DNA of 64,000 nt from Orientallactaga sibirica (GCA_036365145.1 JAEOAD010001942.1:1240001-1304000); one strand, 5' to 3'. Positions 10,084 through 20,023 are shown, counted from the stretch's first letter. Translations and numbers: made by a program. The notes: generated from the letters alone by a model not told the origin.

Positions 10084-11735
10084 CTATACTTGTGTGTGAA
10101 CTGGAACCAAAACTAGGCACCAGAAACCAGTAAGCTGGTAAAAGGTTATAAGGGAGGGAGGAAAGGGAAGGACTTAAATGTATGGTATTGCACATATGTA
10201 AGTAGAAGAACAGATTACAGGGAGGGGAAAGGCCTAAGCGAGGCCATGGGAAGAGAATGCATAAAAGAAGGGCAGGGGGAGGGTCAATCTAAATTCAAGA
10301 TATTGTGAATAAGACTTACTTAAACCTACTTTTTTGAATAATGGCACATCCAGAAGCTGAAGACTGTTACTAGAAAATTTTCAGTGCCTGGGATGGGATA
10401 CCTTCCAGTGAGTTGTTGGCCAAGGAGGTCCCAGTAGCCTCCAAAACATTAAAGGCTTTTGCCAAAGCCCTTGGTTTCCCTTGAGGAACAGACAGTAAGA
10501 CCCTATTGCTGAAGACATCTCTTGCCTGAGAGGCAAGGTCACTGGGAAAGCAAGCTGGTGCTGAGCAGAAAACCTTCTCCCTGTAGACCAGCCAACTGAA
10601 AGCTGGAAAAAGCTGATGGGAGACAGAAGTCATCAGCAGTGAAAACAGTGGACACTGAATATTCAAGTTTGGCCATAAGGCCCAATGACTGAATGGGTGC
10701 AATAGTGGCATGTCTACTCTTGGGGTAACCAACTGCTCCATAATTGGACTGAAGGCCCTCTCTACGGGAGGGAATACTGCGGCGAGCCCCCTGTCCTGCA
10801 GGGAATGAACAGCCACAAATGAGAATCCTCCTTGTATCACACTTTATTGGAGAGCACTTGGTTAACAGATGAGCTGATGGCGGAGGGCCCCGAGCACTGC
10901 CTTGCTGCAACTTTTATACGGTTCAAGCCTTCGTGCACACAAGTGATTGGCTACAGGATTGACGCCACAAGCATATGCCTCGGGATAGGCTGAGAACAAG
11001 CTCGTCATGACCATGCGCAGATTGTACAACTAGTAGCGCCAGGACTCATGCCAAATATGGAGTTGTTTACCACATGGCAGGCAGGAAGCCAGCGCCATCT
11101 TGTAATGGCGACTGTTAACGGCTCCCTACAGAATACATACCTGGTACTGAAAAACCTAAGCAAAAGTCTATGGCAGGGGAGGTCATGAGCCTTAGGGGTA
11201 TAAGGCCCGCTCTTGTCTGACTAAATGTATATATTTTCCCACCAAACTGCCCTGAAAGCACTACACTTAATGTTCATATTCACATATTAATGCTACTCTC
11301 TCTTCTGGTTAGAGAAGCTTCTCTTTTCAGATAGTGATGACCACTGGGATCACCCAAAAGGAGACATAGTGCTGAGAAGAAGGGATGGAGGAGTGCCCAG
11401 CACTGAAACACCTCTGTCACACCCTCCAAGGCTCAGGGCCCATTGCGGAAGAGGGGCGGATAGAATGGAAGAGCCAAAGGAAGGGTATGACTCCTTACAA
11501 TGCAACTGTCCAGATAGAAATTGGCCTTGATATCCATGACCTTGCAGTGCCTAGCAATACCTTCGCAAGACCCTCATAATAGAAGAAAAAGATGATGACA
11601 TCAAATTAAAAGAGAGACTAATGGAGAGAGAGAGGGGATATGATGGAGATTGGAGTTCTAAAGGGGAATGGGGAGGGGAGGGAAATGTGCATTTTTTTGT
11701 ATGTAAGTATAGAAGTTGTCAATAAAAAAATGAAG
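10083..11735 (+). mobile_element. L1 3' end, split by a solo LTR
   Basis: 10083-10777 and 11131-11735 form one L1 3' UTR, matching 58930-60310 read on the minus strand. It has a G-rich purine tract (11660-11685) and ends GTCAATAAAAAAATG. The reverse transcriptase frame is not included. Confidence 0.8.
10778..11130 (-). mobile_element. Solo LTR of IAP-like (class II) endogenous retrovirus
   Basis: 353 bp bounded by TG...CA and by a perfect 6 bp target-site duplication GAATAC (10772-10777 and 11131-11136). On the minus strand it reads TGTAGGGAGCCGTTAACAG, then ACAAGATGGCGCTGGC, typical of IAP LTRs, with a CCAAT-type motif, a TATA box (GTATAAAAG, about 10918-10910) and the poly(A) signal AATAAA (about 10851-10846). 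It sits inside an L1 3' UTR whose other copy (58.9-60.3 kb) is uninterrupted at this point, which gives the pre-insertion site. No internal viral genes remain. Confidence 0.85.
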
Positions 11736-11879
11736 AGATGGAAAAAAAAGCCAAAAATAAAAAATAAATAAAATTTTAAAAAAGAATGTAACTGCTACAT
11801 TCTCCCTGCAGTACAGTTGTTTCCCCTCAATTCCCGGATCCCAAATATTTGTTTTTATATTTTCAGCATTTTTAAATTA

Positions 11880-12088
11880 AAAAAATTATTTATTTGCAAG
11901 TAGAGAGAGAGGAAGAGAGAAGAGGGACAGACACAGAGAGAATGGGCATGCTAGGGCCTCCAGTTGCTGCAAACAAACACCAGATGCATGTGCCATCTGG
12001 CTTTAGATGGGTGCTGGAGAATTGAACCCAGGTTCTTAGGCTTTTCAGGCAAAAATGTCTTAACTGCTGAGCCATCTCTCCAGCCCCT
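11880..12088 (-). mobile_element. B2 short SINE
   Basis: Full-length antisense copy. Confidence 0.85.
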
Positions 12089-12280
12089 ATTTTCAACATT
12101 TTTGAATTAAGACACTAAGAAATTTAATTTGGAAAAACAAAGTTGAATTTGTGCCCTTGGGGTGGTAGTGACATATGGCTACCTGACTTCGGGATATAAT
12201 ATTGCACTTCAACCGTACAACAGAAGCCAACCAGCCAAGTATGCCTTTGTTCCATTGGCATATTTCCATTGGAAATCTTT

Positions 12281-12345
12281 TTTTTTTTTCACTGTGTAGC
12301 TCAGTCTGAAACTTGAAATCCTCCTGAGTTTCTGGATTACAGGGA
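12281..12345 (-). mobile_element. B1 remnant
   Basis: Short diverged piece (ACTGTGTAGCTCAGTCTGAA). Confidence 0.4.
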
Positions 12346-12427
12346 AAATAGACTTTCCAAAGATATTATTTGCTGTGCTTCTGGCATCTAATATGACTTC
12401 TTTCAACAGGAGAAATTCTGCTTTCAG

Positions 12428-12512
12428 CCCTGCCCCCCCAACTGCACCCCAGTGTTGAGGATTAAACCGAGGGCTTCTTGCATGCTAGTGCCATGTGCCA
12501 CCATGCCTGGCT
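12428..12512 (-). mobile_element. ID/B1 remnant
   Basis: ID-like GAGGATTAAACCGAGGGCTT joined to a B1 end. Confidence 0.4.
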
Positions 12513-12524
12513 TGTTTTCCGTCC

Positions 12525-12648
12525 CCCACCCCCGCTCCAGGTAGGGTCTCACTCTAGTCCAGACTGACCTGGAATTCACTATGTAGTCTCAGGGTGGCCT
12601 TGAACTCACAGCGGTCCTCCTACCTCTGCCTCCAAGTGTTGGGATTAA
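12525..12648 (-). mobile_element. B1 SINE
   Basis: Antisense; head truncated at CTGGGATTAAA-like sequence. Confidence 0.8.
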
Positions 12649-12654
12649 AATTGT

Positions 12655-12768
12655 GTTTCTGAAGCAGGGTCTGTCTCACTCTCCCAGGCTGACCTGGAAC
12701 TCACTTTGTAGCCCAGGCTGGCCTTGAACTCACAGTGATCCTCCTACCTCAGCTTCCTAAGAGCTTTA
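12655..12768 (-). mobile_element. Old B1 SINE
   Basis: Diverged antisense copy. Confidence 0.65.
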
Positions 12769-12774
12769 ACCTTG

Positions 12775-12868
12775 AACTTTTTTTTATTGACAACTTATTG
12801 TCTAATTATAGACAATAAACCCTGATGATTCCCTCCCCTCTCCCACCTTCCCCTTCACAAATCCACTT
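12775..12868 (-). mobile_element. L1 3' terminus
   Basis: TTTTTTTATTGACAAC through CCTTCCCCTTCACAAATCC, the last 90 bp of the same L1 family. Confidence 0.7.
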
Positions 12869-13130
12869 TTTTTTTTTTTTTTTTAAATAGGAACTCAGGT
12901 ATCCCAGGCTGGCCTTGAATGTAGCTAAAATGACCTTGAATTTCTGGCCCTTCTGCCTCTGCTTTCTTAGTGTGTACCAGTGCTCTGACTTTATGCTGTG
13001 CTGGAGATGCAGGGCCTTATGAATGTTAGGCAAGCACTCTCTCCACTGAGCCACATCCCCAGCCCTGGTCTTGAACTTTTGATCCTCCCGTCTCAGCCTC
13101 CCAAGTAGCAGAGGTGGCAGAACTGTCCCT
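12869..13130 (-). mobile_element. B4-type SINE
   Basis: Antisense B1-like part followed by an ID-like head (CTCCACTGAGCCACATCCCC). Confidence 0.6.
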
Positions 13131-13440
13131 CCAGGCCCAGTTTCACTGCTCTTATTGATTAAGAGTGGAATCACAACCCTTGACGTGAAGATGGCTAGTC
13201 AATATAGTTTTGTTTCCACTTGGTTGGCTTGCTATTTGCAGTTTTTTTTCCTAAGACTAGAAAAGGAGATGTAGGCTTCTCTCCCCCCACCTCTTTGATT
13301 TGGTTTGGAACTAAATGTGAGATTTTCAAATGGAAAATGAACACCGACTCAAACAGCTTTTTTGTCTTTCACATAGTTCAAAGTATTCTCTGACAGACTG
13401 ATCTCAAGTCAGCTCAAGTTCTGGATGTTCTCTGATGAGA
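13131..13440. other. Non-repetitive stretch
   Basis: No recognisable element in about 300 bp. Confidence 0.4.
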
Positions 13441-13442
13441 GT

Positions 13443-13628
13443 ATTTTATTTTATTTTATTTTATTTTTATTTTATTTTATTTTTTGGTTTTGCGAGGTAG
13501 GGTCTCACTCTGGTCCAGGCTGACCTGGAATTAACTATGTAGTCTCAGGGTGGCCTCGAACTCTCGGCTATCCTCCTACCTCTGCCTGCCGAGTGCTGGG
13601 ATTAAAGGCATGCACCATCACGCCTGGC
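13443..13628 (-). mobile_element. B1 SINE with (TTTTA)n tail
   Basis: Antisense B1; the tail has become a TTTTA microsatellite. Flanks TGATGAGAGTATTTTA (left) and TGATGACAGTATTTTA (right) look like its target duplication. Confidence 0.85.
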
Positions 13629-13646
13629 TTGATGACAGTATTTTAA

Positions 13647-13903
13647 TTTTTTTTAATTTTATTTTTTGGAGAGAGACAGAGAGAGAGACAGACAGAGAAG
13701 GAGAGGGAGATAGATAGAGATGGGTGCGCCAGCAGCCTCAGCTGCTGTGAACGAAATCCAGATGTGTGCACCCCCTTGTGGTCAAGTGCAGCATTGCGCC
13801 CTTGCGTCACTTTGCATCTGGCTAAACGTGGGACCTGGAAATTGGAACAGGGTTCTTAGGCTTAGCAGGCAGGCGCCTTAACTGCTAAGCCAACTCTCCA
13901 GCC
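13647..13903 (-). mobile_element. B2 long SINE with perfect target duplication
   Basis: Antisense copy bounded by an 18-base TGATGACAGTATTTTAAT at 13629-13646 and 13904-13921. It used the same site as the neighbouring B1. Confidence 0.88.
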
Positions 13904-13929
13904 CTGATGACAGTATTTTAATGGTTGGT

Positions 13930-13998
13930 GATTTGGATGCTGGGTGGGCTGAACCCAAGATCTTGTACAAGGTCTACCACTGAGCTACATCCCCAGCA
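13930..13998 (-). mobile_element. ID-type remnant
   Basis: CTACCACTGAGCTACATCCC marks the antisense ID head. Confidence 0.5.
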
Positions 13999-14011
13999 CT
14001 ACTTTTTAAAT

Positions 14012-14012
<1 letters not shown>

Positions 14013-14049
<37 letters not shown>
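14013..14049. repeat. (GT)n microsatellite
   Basis: About 18 uninterrupted GT units. Confidence 0.95.
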
Positions 14050-14050
<1 letters not shown>

Positions 14051-14290
14051 ATGTTGATGTGAAAATGTATGCACATGTGCATATGGGGGTCAGAGGAAAC
14101 CTTGGGTGCCAGTCCTTGTCTCCCACCAGGCTAGATGCCCCACAAGTTTCTGGGGATTCTCCTACCTGCACTTCACATAGGCCTATAGGAGGGCTGGGAT
14201 TCCTCATGTATGCCACTGTATCCAGCTTTATCTAGGTTCTGGGATTCAAACTTAAGCCCCCACACTTACACAGCAAGCACTCTACCAGCT
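14050..14290 (-). mobile_element. Old B3-type SINE
   Basis: GGGGGTCAGAGGAAACCTTG, GGGGATTCTCCTACCTGCAC and CAGCAAGCACTCTACCAGCT fit an antisense B3; the GT run is its usual neighbour. Confidence 0.55.
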
Positions 14291-14460
14291 TAATATTTAT
14301 ACTCATCCTTTTATCTATCCATTCATTCCTTTTAGCAGCTATTTGAAGAGCACAGCTCAAGCAGGTGTTCGGCTTCACAGCCCTGAGGTAATACAGCACA
14401 CTCAGCCTCATCAGACCATAACAATTCTTGTTCTGTGTGCTTTTAAAATATATATTCATT

Positions 14461-14604
14461 AGCCGGGTGTGGTGGCACACACCTTTAATCCCAGCACTCG
14501 AGAGGCAGAGGTAGGAGGATCGCTGTGAGTTCTAGGCCAGCCTGAGACTACATAGTGAATTACAGGTCAGCCTGGACTAGAATGAGACCCTATCTCAAAA
14601 AACA
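14461..14604 (+). mobile_element. B1 SINE
   Basis: Complete sense copy. Confidence 0.85.
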
Positions 14605-14605
14605 A

Positions 14606-14777
14606 AACAAAACAAATTTATTTGTTAAAATGAGGGAGAAAGACTATGGGTGCACCAGGACCTCGTGCCACTGCAAACTCCAGATTTATGTGCCACTTTG
14701 TGCATCTGGCTTTACATGGATTTTGGGGAATAGAACCTGGGCTTGCAGGCTTTGCAACCAAATGCCATCTTCCTAGC
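14606..14777 (-). mobile_element. B2 short SINE, head missing
   Basis: Antisense body, cut before the head. Confidence 0.75.
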
Positions 14778-14793
14778 ATGTATGTGTGTGTGT

Positions 14794-14988
14794 GTGTTTT
14801 AATATTTTTATTTATTTGCAAGGGAGAGAGAATATGGGCATGTCAGGGCCTCTTGCTGCTATAAATGAACTCCAACCATGCACCCATCACTCTGTATATC
14901 TGGCTTTATGTGGGTTCTAGGGAATCAAACCCAAGCCAGCAGGCTTTGCAAGCAAGTGCTTTTAACCACCGAGCCATCTCTTCAGCCC
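14794..14988 (-). mobile_element. B2 short SINE
   Basis: Full antisense copy. Confidence 0.85.
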
Positions 14989-14991
14989 AAG

Positions 14992-15130
14992 AGTTTTTGT
15001 TTTTTGAGACATGTAGCCCAGATTGGTCTTGAACTCACTACGTGGCAGAGTATACCAAAGACGACCTTGAACTCCTGATCCTCCTGCCTCCTCCTCCCAA
15101 TTGCATCCACTACAGGTGTGTGCCACTATA
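14992..15130 (-). mobile_element. Old B1 SINE
   Basis: Diverged antisense copy. Confidence 0.55.
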
Positions 15131-15149
15131 ACAATTCTTTTTAAAAAAT

Positions 15150-15308
15150 CCTTTTTCTTTTTTGATTTTTCAAAGTAGTGTCTCACTGTAGCCCAGGCTG
15201 CCCTGGAATTCACTATGTAGTCTCAGGGTGGCCTCGAACTCACAGCAATCCTCTCACCTCTGCCTCCTGAGTGCTGGGATTAAAGGCGTGCACCACCATG
15301 CCCAGCTA
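15150..15308 (-). mobile_element. B1 SINE
   Basis: Complete antisense copy. Confidence 0.85.
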
Positions 15309-15389
15309 CAAAAACAATTCTTTACTGCCCTGAAATGAAATTCCCAGATAAGTTGCCCTCCCTACACATGTAATTTCAAAACAAATCAA

Positions 15390-15508
15390 ACTGGACACAT
15401 GGTGGTTCTCATCTATAATCCCAGCACACAGGAGCCTGAAGCAGAATTACCTCGAGCTGGAAGCCAGTCAGGGTTCCCTTGTCATAAAAATAAAATAAAA
15501 TAAAAGAT
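15390..15508 (+). mobile_element. Old B1 SINE
   Basis: Diverged sense copy with a TAAAATAAAATAAAA tail. Confidence 0.55.
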
Positions 15509-15579
15509 GGGCTGGAGAGATGGTTTAGTGGAGCATGCATCTGGAGTTCGTTTACAGTGGCTACAGGCCCTGGCACACC

Positions 15580-15620
<41 letters not shown>

Positions 15621-15646
15621 AAATAAATTAAAAAATAAAAAAAAAT
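15509..15646 (+). mobile_element. B2 short SINE, internally deleted
   Basis: The head jumps from GGTTTAGTGG to AGCATGCATCTGGAGTTCG, losing the B box; long CT run at 15585-15620. Confidence 0.7.
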
Positions 15647-15930
15647 AGGGCTGGAGAGATGGCTTAGCGGTTAAGGCACCTGCCTTCTAAGCCTAAGAAC
15701 GCCGGTTCCAGGTCCCACATTTAGCCAGATGCAGTGACGCAAGGGCGCAATGCCACACTTGCCCACAAGGGGGCGCACGCATCTGGTTTTCGTTCACAGC
15801 AGCTTAGAGGCTGCTGGCGCACCCATCTCTGTCTCCCTCTCTCTCTCTGTCTATCTCTCTCTGTGTCTCTCTCCAAAAAAATAAATAACAATAATAATAA
15901 AATTTAAAAAAAAATTAAAAAATAAGCTGT
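15647..15930 (+). mobile_element. B2 long SINE
   Basis: Near-consensus: CGCAAGGGCGCAATGCC and CACAAGGGGGCGCACGCATC. Confidence 0.88.
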
Positions 15931-16129
15931 TGAGTATTTTAGACAGCCAGTTCTCAAGCACAATTGCAGAAGGCCATCTAATGAGGTCCCTGAACATATG
16001 GACTGACTTGTACTGAGAAAATGTTGACGGAAGAGAAGTCAGAGTATGTGCTGATTCGTAGCAAAGACCAGGGCTGCTGGACTCAAACTGTTTTCATAGC
16101 ACATAAACCCGAGAAGAAAGGATTGACCT

Positions 16130-16295
16130 CTTTATTTCTTTTTATTTATTTACTTATTTTGGTTTTTCAAGGTAGGGTCTTGCTCTAGCCCAGGCTAACC
16201 GGAAGTCACTATGTAGTCTCAAGGTGGTCTCAGACTCAGTGCGATTCTCGACATCCCAAGTGCTGGGATTAGAGCCGTGTGCCACCACACCTGGC
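16130..16295 (-). mobile_element. B1 SINE
   Basis: Antisense copy. Confidence 0.8.
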
Positions 16296-16351
16296 TGACT
16301 TTTCTGGTCTGTTCTTTTCTGTTCTTTTCTTTTCCCTCCTCCTCCTCCTTC

Positions 16352-16503
16352 TTTTTTTGTTTTTCGAGGTAGGGTCTCTCCCTAGCCCATGCTAACCTGG
16401 AATTCACTGTGTAGTTTCAGGGTGGCCTTGAACTCACAGCAATCCTCCTACCTCTACCTCCCAAGTGCTGGTATTAAAGGCATGCACCACCACACCTGGC
16501 TCT
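16352..16503 (-). mobile_element. B1 SINE
   Basis: Antisense copy. Confidence 0.85.
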
Positions 16504-16620
16504 TCTTGTCTTGTTGTCTTGTCTTGTGTTGTCTTATCTTTCTTTTCTTTTCATTCTTTCTTTCCTTCCTTCTTTCCTTTTCTTCTTCTTCTTCCTCCTC
16601 TTCCTCTTCTTCTTCCTTTT
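16504..16620. repeat. Pyrimidine-rich simple repeat
   Basis: TTGTC-, TTCC- and TTC-type runs, nearly free of purines on the + strand. Confidence 0.85.
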
Positions 16621-16702
16621 GGTAGGAAGGCTAGCCCAGGCTAGCCTTGAACTCAAGACAATCCTCCTACCTCAGTCTCTGGAGCCCTGGGATTAAAAAT
16701 GT
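16620..16702 (-). mobile_element. Old B1 fragment
   Basis: Antisense remnant. Confidence 0.5.
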
Positions 16703-17103
16703 GATTTTCATAGAGAGATTGGTTCCAGGTTCAGATAGTGATGAACACTGAATGTCTGGCAATGTATTTGAAACACTTGAAAGTCACAGGACTGCCTCAT
16801 GCTGTGTCCCTGGCTTCCTTGGCCCCACTCATTAACAGCTCATAGCTTACGTCAGTCCATGTGGCTATCATACTGTCCTCACTGTCTCTCTGAATCACTC
16901 CCACGTAGACGCTCATAATGCCAGGTGAGTGCTGCCACTGGGGAGGGAGGAGAGTTGGAGACAAACCACAGCAACACAGTGAAATCAGATACGTCTCATG
17001 GGGAGAGGAAGGGGAGGGGAAAAAGTAAGAGGGAGTGAGAGAGAAGACCTTTGACTGGGACCCACTGTCTATCCCCTCAAATCTACTTAAAAAGGGCTAT
17101 AGA
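16703..17103. other. Non-repetitive stretch, no gene recognised
   Basis: About 400 bp of unassigned sequence; its last third is purine-rich (GGGGAGAGGAAGGGG). Confidence 0.45.
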
Positions 17104-17263
17104 AGCCTGGCATGATGGTGCACGCCTTTAATCCCAGCACTCAGATGGCAGAGGTAGGAGGATCACCATGAGTTCTGAGTTTGAGGCCACACTGAGATGA
17201 CATAGTGAATTCCAGGTCAGCCTGGGCTAGAGCGAGATCCTGCCTTGAAAAAAAAAAAAAAAA
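17104..17263 (+). mobile_element. B1 SINE
   Basis: Sense copy with poly(A). Confidence 0.85.
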
Positions 17264-17500
17264 GATGGCTGGAGAGATGGCTCAGTGGTTAAGGCACTTG
17301 CCTACAAAGTCTAATGACTGGGGTTTGATTCCCCAGTACCCACATAAAGCTAGATGCACAAAGTGACACATCTGGAGTTTGTTTGCAGCAGCTGGGGCCC
17401 CTAACATGCCCATTCTCTCTTCTCTCTCTATCCCTCTTCTATCTCTCTCTCACTCTCCTCTCTCTGCTTACAAATAAATAAATAAATAAATATTTTTTAA
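17264..17500 (+). mobile_element. B2 short SINE
   Basis: Directly follows the B1; CT-rich then AAATAAAT tail. Confidence 0.85.
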
Positions 17501-17585
17501 AAATTTAAGATGTTGAAAATATACAAACAAATATTCTGGATCAGGGAATTGAGGGGAGTAGAGAAGAGAAGCAAGTGAACCACGG

Positions 17586-17713
17586 GCAGACTGTAGCAGT
17601 TACCTCCTTCACTGCTTGGACAAAACACCCAACCACAAGCAGCTTATGGAAGGAAGGGGTTTACTTTGGCTTATTGTTCCAAGGAGAAGCTTCTTTGTGG
17701 CAGGAAAAGCATA
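17586..17713 (-). mobile_element. MaLR-type LTR fragment
   Basis: Related to the end of the 53526-53859 LTR (CAGTTACCTCCTTCACTGC..., GGTTTACTTTGGCTTA, GGAGAAGCTTC), then cut off where B2-like sequence begins. Confidence 0.6.
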
Positions 17714-17815
17714 GCACAAGCAATGCACCTGGAGTTTGTTTGCAGTGGCTAGAGGCCCTGGTGCACCCATTCTCTTTCTATGTCTCTCTTTGTTTGCAAA
17801 TAAATATATCTTTTT
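17714..17815 (+). mobile_element. B2 short SINE, 5' truncated
   Basis: Starts near CACCTGGAGTTTGTTTGCAG. Confidence 0.7.
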
Positions 17816-17821
17816 TATTTT

Positions 17822-18072
17822 TATTTTTAATTATCATTATTTTTTTATTGACAACTTCTATACTTACATACAAAAAGTGCATGATATTCCCCTCCCCCCA
17901 TTCCCCTTTAGAACTCCAATCTCCATCATATCCCCTCCCTCTCTCCATTAGTCTCTCTTTTAATTTGATGTCATCATCTTTTTCTTCTATTATGAGGGTC
18001 TTGCGAAGGTATTGCTAGGCACTGCAAGGTCATGGATATCAAGGCCAATTTCTGTCTGGGCAGTTGCATTGT
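17822..18072 (-). mobile_element. L1 3' UTR fragment
   Basis: TTTTTTATTGACAACTTC to GGGCAGTTGCATTG, antisense. Confidence 0.75.
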
Positions 18073-18085
18073 ATTTATTTATTTT

Positions 18086-18250
18086 ATTATTATTATTATT
18101 ATTTTTGGTTTTTCGAGGTAGGGTCTCACTCTGGCCCAGGCTGACCTGAAATTAACTATGTAGTCTCAGGGTGGCCTTGAACTCATGGCAATACTCCTTC
18201 CTCTGTCTTCTGAGAGATGGGATTAAAGGCGTGTGCCACCACACCCGGCT
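18086..18250 (-). mobile_element. B1 SINE
   Basis: Antisense copy with a TTA run at its left. Confidence 0.85.
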
Positions 18251-18258
18251 AAATATAT

Positions 18259-18413
18259 CTTTTTTTTTTGGTTTTTCGAGGTACGGTCTCACTCTAGCCC
18301 AGGCTGACCTGGAAATCACTATGTAGTCTCAGGGTGGCCTCGAACTCACGGAGATCCTCCTACCTCTGCCTCCCGAGTGCTGGGATTAAAGGCGTGCGCC
18401 ACCACGCCTGGCA
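18259..18413 (-). mobile_element. B1 SINE
   Basis: Near-consensus antisense copy; pairs with the sense copy at 18450. Confidence 0.9.
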
Positions 18414-18449
18414 ATTTATCTTTTAAAAAAATTTTTTAAAAGATATATT

Positions 18450-18617
18450 GGCGGGTGGTGGCGCACGCCTTTAATCCCAGCACTCGGGAGGCAGAGGTAG
18501 GAGGATCTCCGTGAGTTCGAGGCCACCCTGAGATGACTGAATGAATTCCAGGTCAGCCTAGGCCAGAGTAAGACCCTACCTCGAAAAACCAAAAAAAAAA
18601 AAAAAAAAAAAAAAAAT
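18450..18617 (+). mobile_element. B1 SINE
   Basis: Near-consensus sense copy 36 bp from the antisense one, forming a strong inverted repeat. Confidence 0.9.
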
Positions 18618-18639
18618 TCTGCTTAAAGTGAATAAGAGA

Positions 18640-18797
18640 GCCAGGCGTGGTGGCGCATGCCTTTAATCCCAGCACTCGGGAGGCAGAGGTAGGAGGATCG
18701 CCAAGAGTTTGAGGCCACCCTGAGACTACATAGTGAATTCCAGGTCAGCCTGGACCAGAGTGAGACCCTACCTCGCAAAACCAAAAAAAAAAAAAAG
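18640..18797 (+). mobile_element. B1 SINE
   Basis: Near-consensus sense copy; flanks AGTGAATAAGAGA on both sides (18625-18637, 18796-18808) are its target duplication. Confidence 0.9.
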
Positions 18798-19123
18798 TGA
18801 ATAAGAGAATATTAGCAGATCCAGTGTCATGCCTGGTGTCATTCCACTCACTGAGGCCTGAGGGCAAGTAATAGTGCTAGCAGGCACTGTCTGCTGTATC
18901 AGTATGCTGGGTGCTTGCCATGAAGCCACATTCTTTTCCTCGTGTCCATTTTCCAGCACACTTGCAGGTTGTTGGAGTCTGTGTGACTGACTTCAGGCCA
19001 GTGGAAAGTAGACAGGGTGCTGTTGCCAGTTTTAGGCTTGGCCTCTCCTCATCCCCACTATGAAGTCCCTGGATTCTCTTCTGTTGCACAGATCCTTGAA
19101 GCCATGAATTAAAGATGGGAAAA
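18798..19123. other. Non-repetitive stretch
   Basis: About 320 bp with nothing recognised. Confidence 0.4.
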
Positions 19124-19345
19124 TTGGGCTGGAGAGATAGTTCAGTGGTTAAAGTGCTTGTATGCAAAGCCTGATGACCTGGGTTTAATTTCCCAGTCCA
19201 GCCAGATGAACAAAGTGGCACATGCATCTGGAGTTTGTATGCAGTGGCAGAAGGCCCTGGTGGGCCCATTCTCTCTCTCTCTCTCTCTCATTCTCTGTCT
19301 CTCTCCCCCTCCCGAGAGAAATCCTCACAAATAAGTAAAAATAAA
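19124..19345 (+). mobile_element. B2 short SINE
   Basis: Sense copy with a CT run at 19270-19312. Confidence 0.8.
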
Positions 19346-19397
19346 ATACATAATTAAATATATTTTTTAAATTAGCTTCAGTATAAAAACTGTACAA

Positions 19398-19545
19398 AGC
19401 CTGGAGTGGTGGCACATTCCTTGAATTCAACACTTGGGAAGCAGGGGTAGGAGGATTGCTGTGAGTTTGAGGCCAGCCTGGACTACAGAGTAAGTTCCAG
19501 GTCAGCCTGGGCCACAGTGAGACTCTACCTTAAAAACAATAACAG
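19398..19545 (+). mobile_element. B1 SINE
   Basis: Sense copy; its tail abuts the start of the RPL30 retrocopy. Confidence 0.75.
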
Positions 19546-20022
19546 CTTTCTCGCTCCCCGGCCATCTTGGCGGCTGCTCTTGGTTGGGGCCCATCCTGCA
19601 CCTAGTGCAGGAAGGAAGATGGTGGTTGCAAAGAAGGTGAAAAAGACCCTGGAGCCCATCAGCTCCAGGCTCCAGCTCGTGATGAAGAGTGGAAAGTATG
19701 TGCTGGGGTACAAGCAGACTCTGAAGATGATCAGACAGGGCAAAGCGAAACTGGTCATCCTCGCCAACAACTGCCCAGCGCTGAGGAAATCCGAGATAAA
19801 ATACTTTGCTATGTTGGCCAAAAGTGGTGTCCATCACTATGGTGGCAATAATATTGAACTGGGCACAGCATGTGATAAATATTACAGAGCATGCACACTG
19901 TCTATCATTGATCCAGGTGATTCTGACATTATTAGAAGCATGCCAAAGCAGACTGGTGAAAAGCAAACTATGTAAAATTTTCCTTTAATAAAACTTGCCA
20001 GAAGCTTGTTAAAAAAAAAAAA
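19546..20022 (+). pseudogene. RPL30: RPL30 processed retrocopy with an open frame
   Basis: Intronless copy of ribosomal protein L30 (large subunit, eL30). It starts at a TOP-like CTTTCTCGCTCC and has the 5' UTR, the frame ATG 19619 to stop 19975, a short 3' UTR with AATAAA, and a poly(A) tail (20011-20022), so it is a reverse-transcribed mRNA. The frame is unbroken: [13 protein letters not shown]..., then the conserved [19 protein letters not shown] and [10 protein letters not shown]. The parental stop after GEK appears changed (TAA to CAA), adding Gln-Thr-Met and making 118 residues instead of 115. Several conserved positions differ. It lies between a B1 and a long B2, 4 kb upstream of CD8B. 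Most likely a non-functional copy; expression cannot be judged. Confidence 0.9.
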
Positions 20023-20023
20023 T

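Noticed and set aside
10370..10840. 156-codon minus-strand open frame
   Set aside because: Lies within the L1 3' UTR, antisense to it, and runs into the LTR edge; no protein similarity.
14013..14235. Short frames made of Cys-Val or Thr-His repeats at the GT/CA runs (also 23.2, 23.4 and 49.85 kb)
   Set aside because: Translations of microsatellites.
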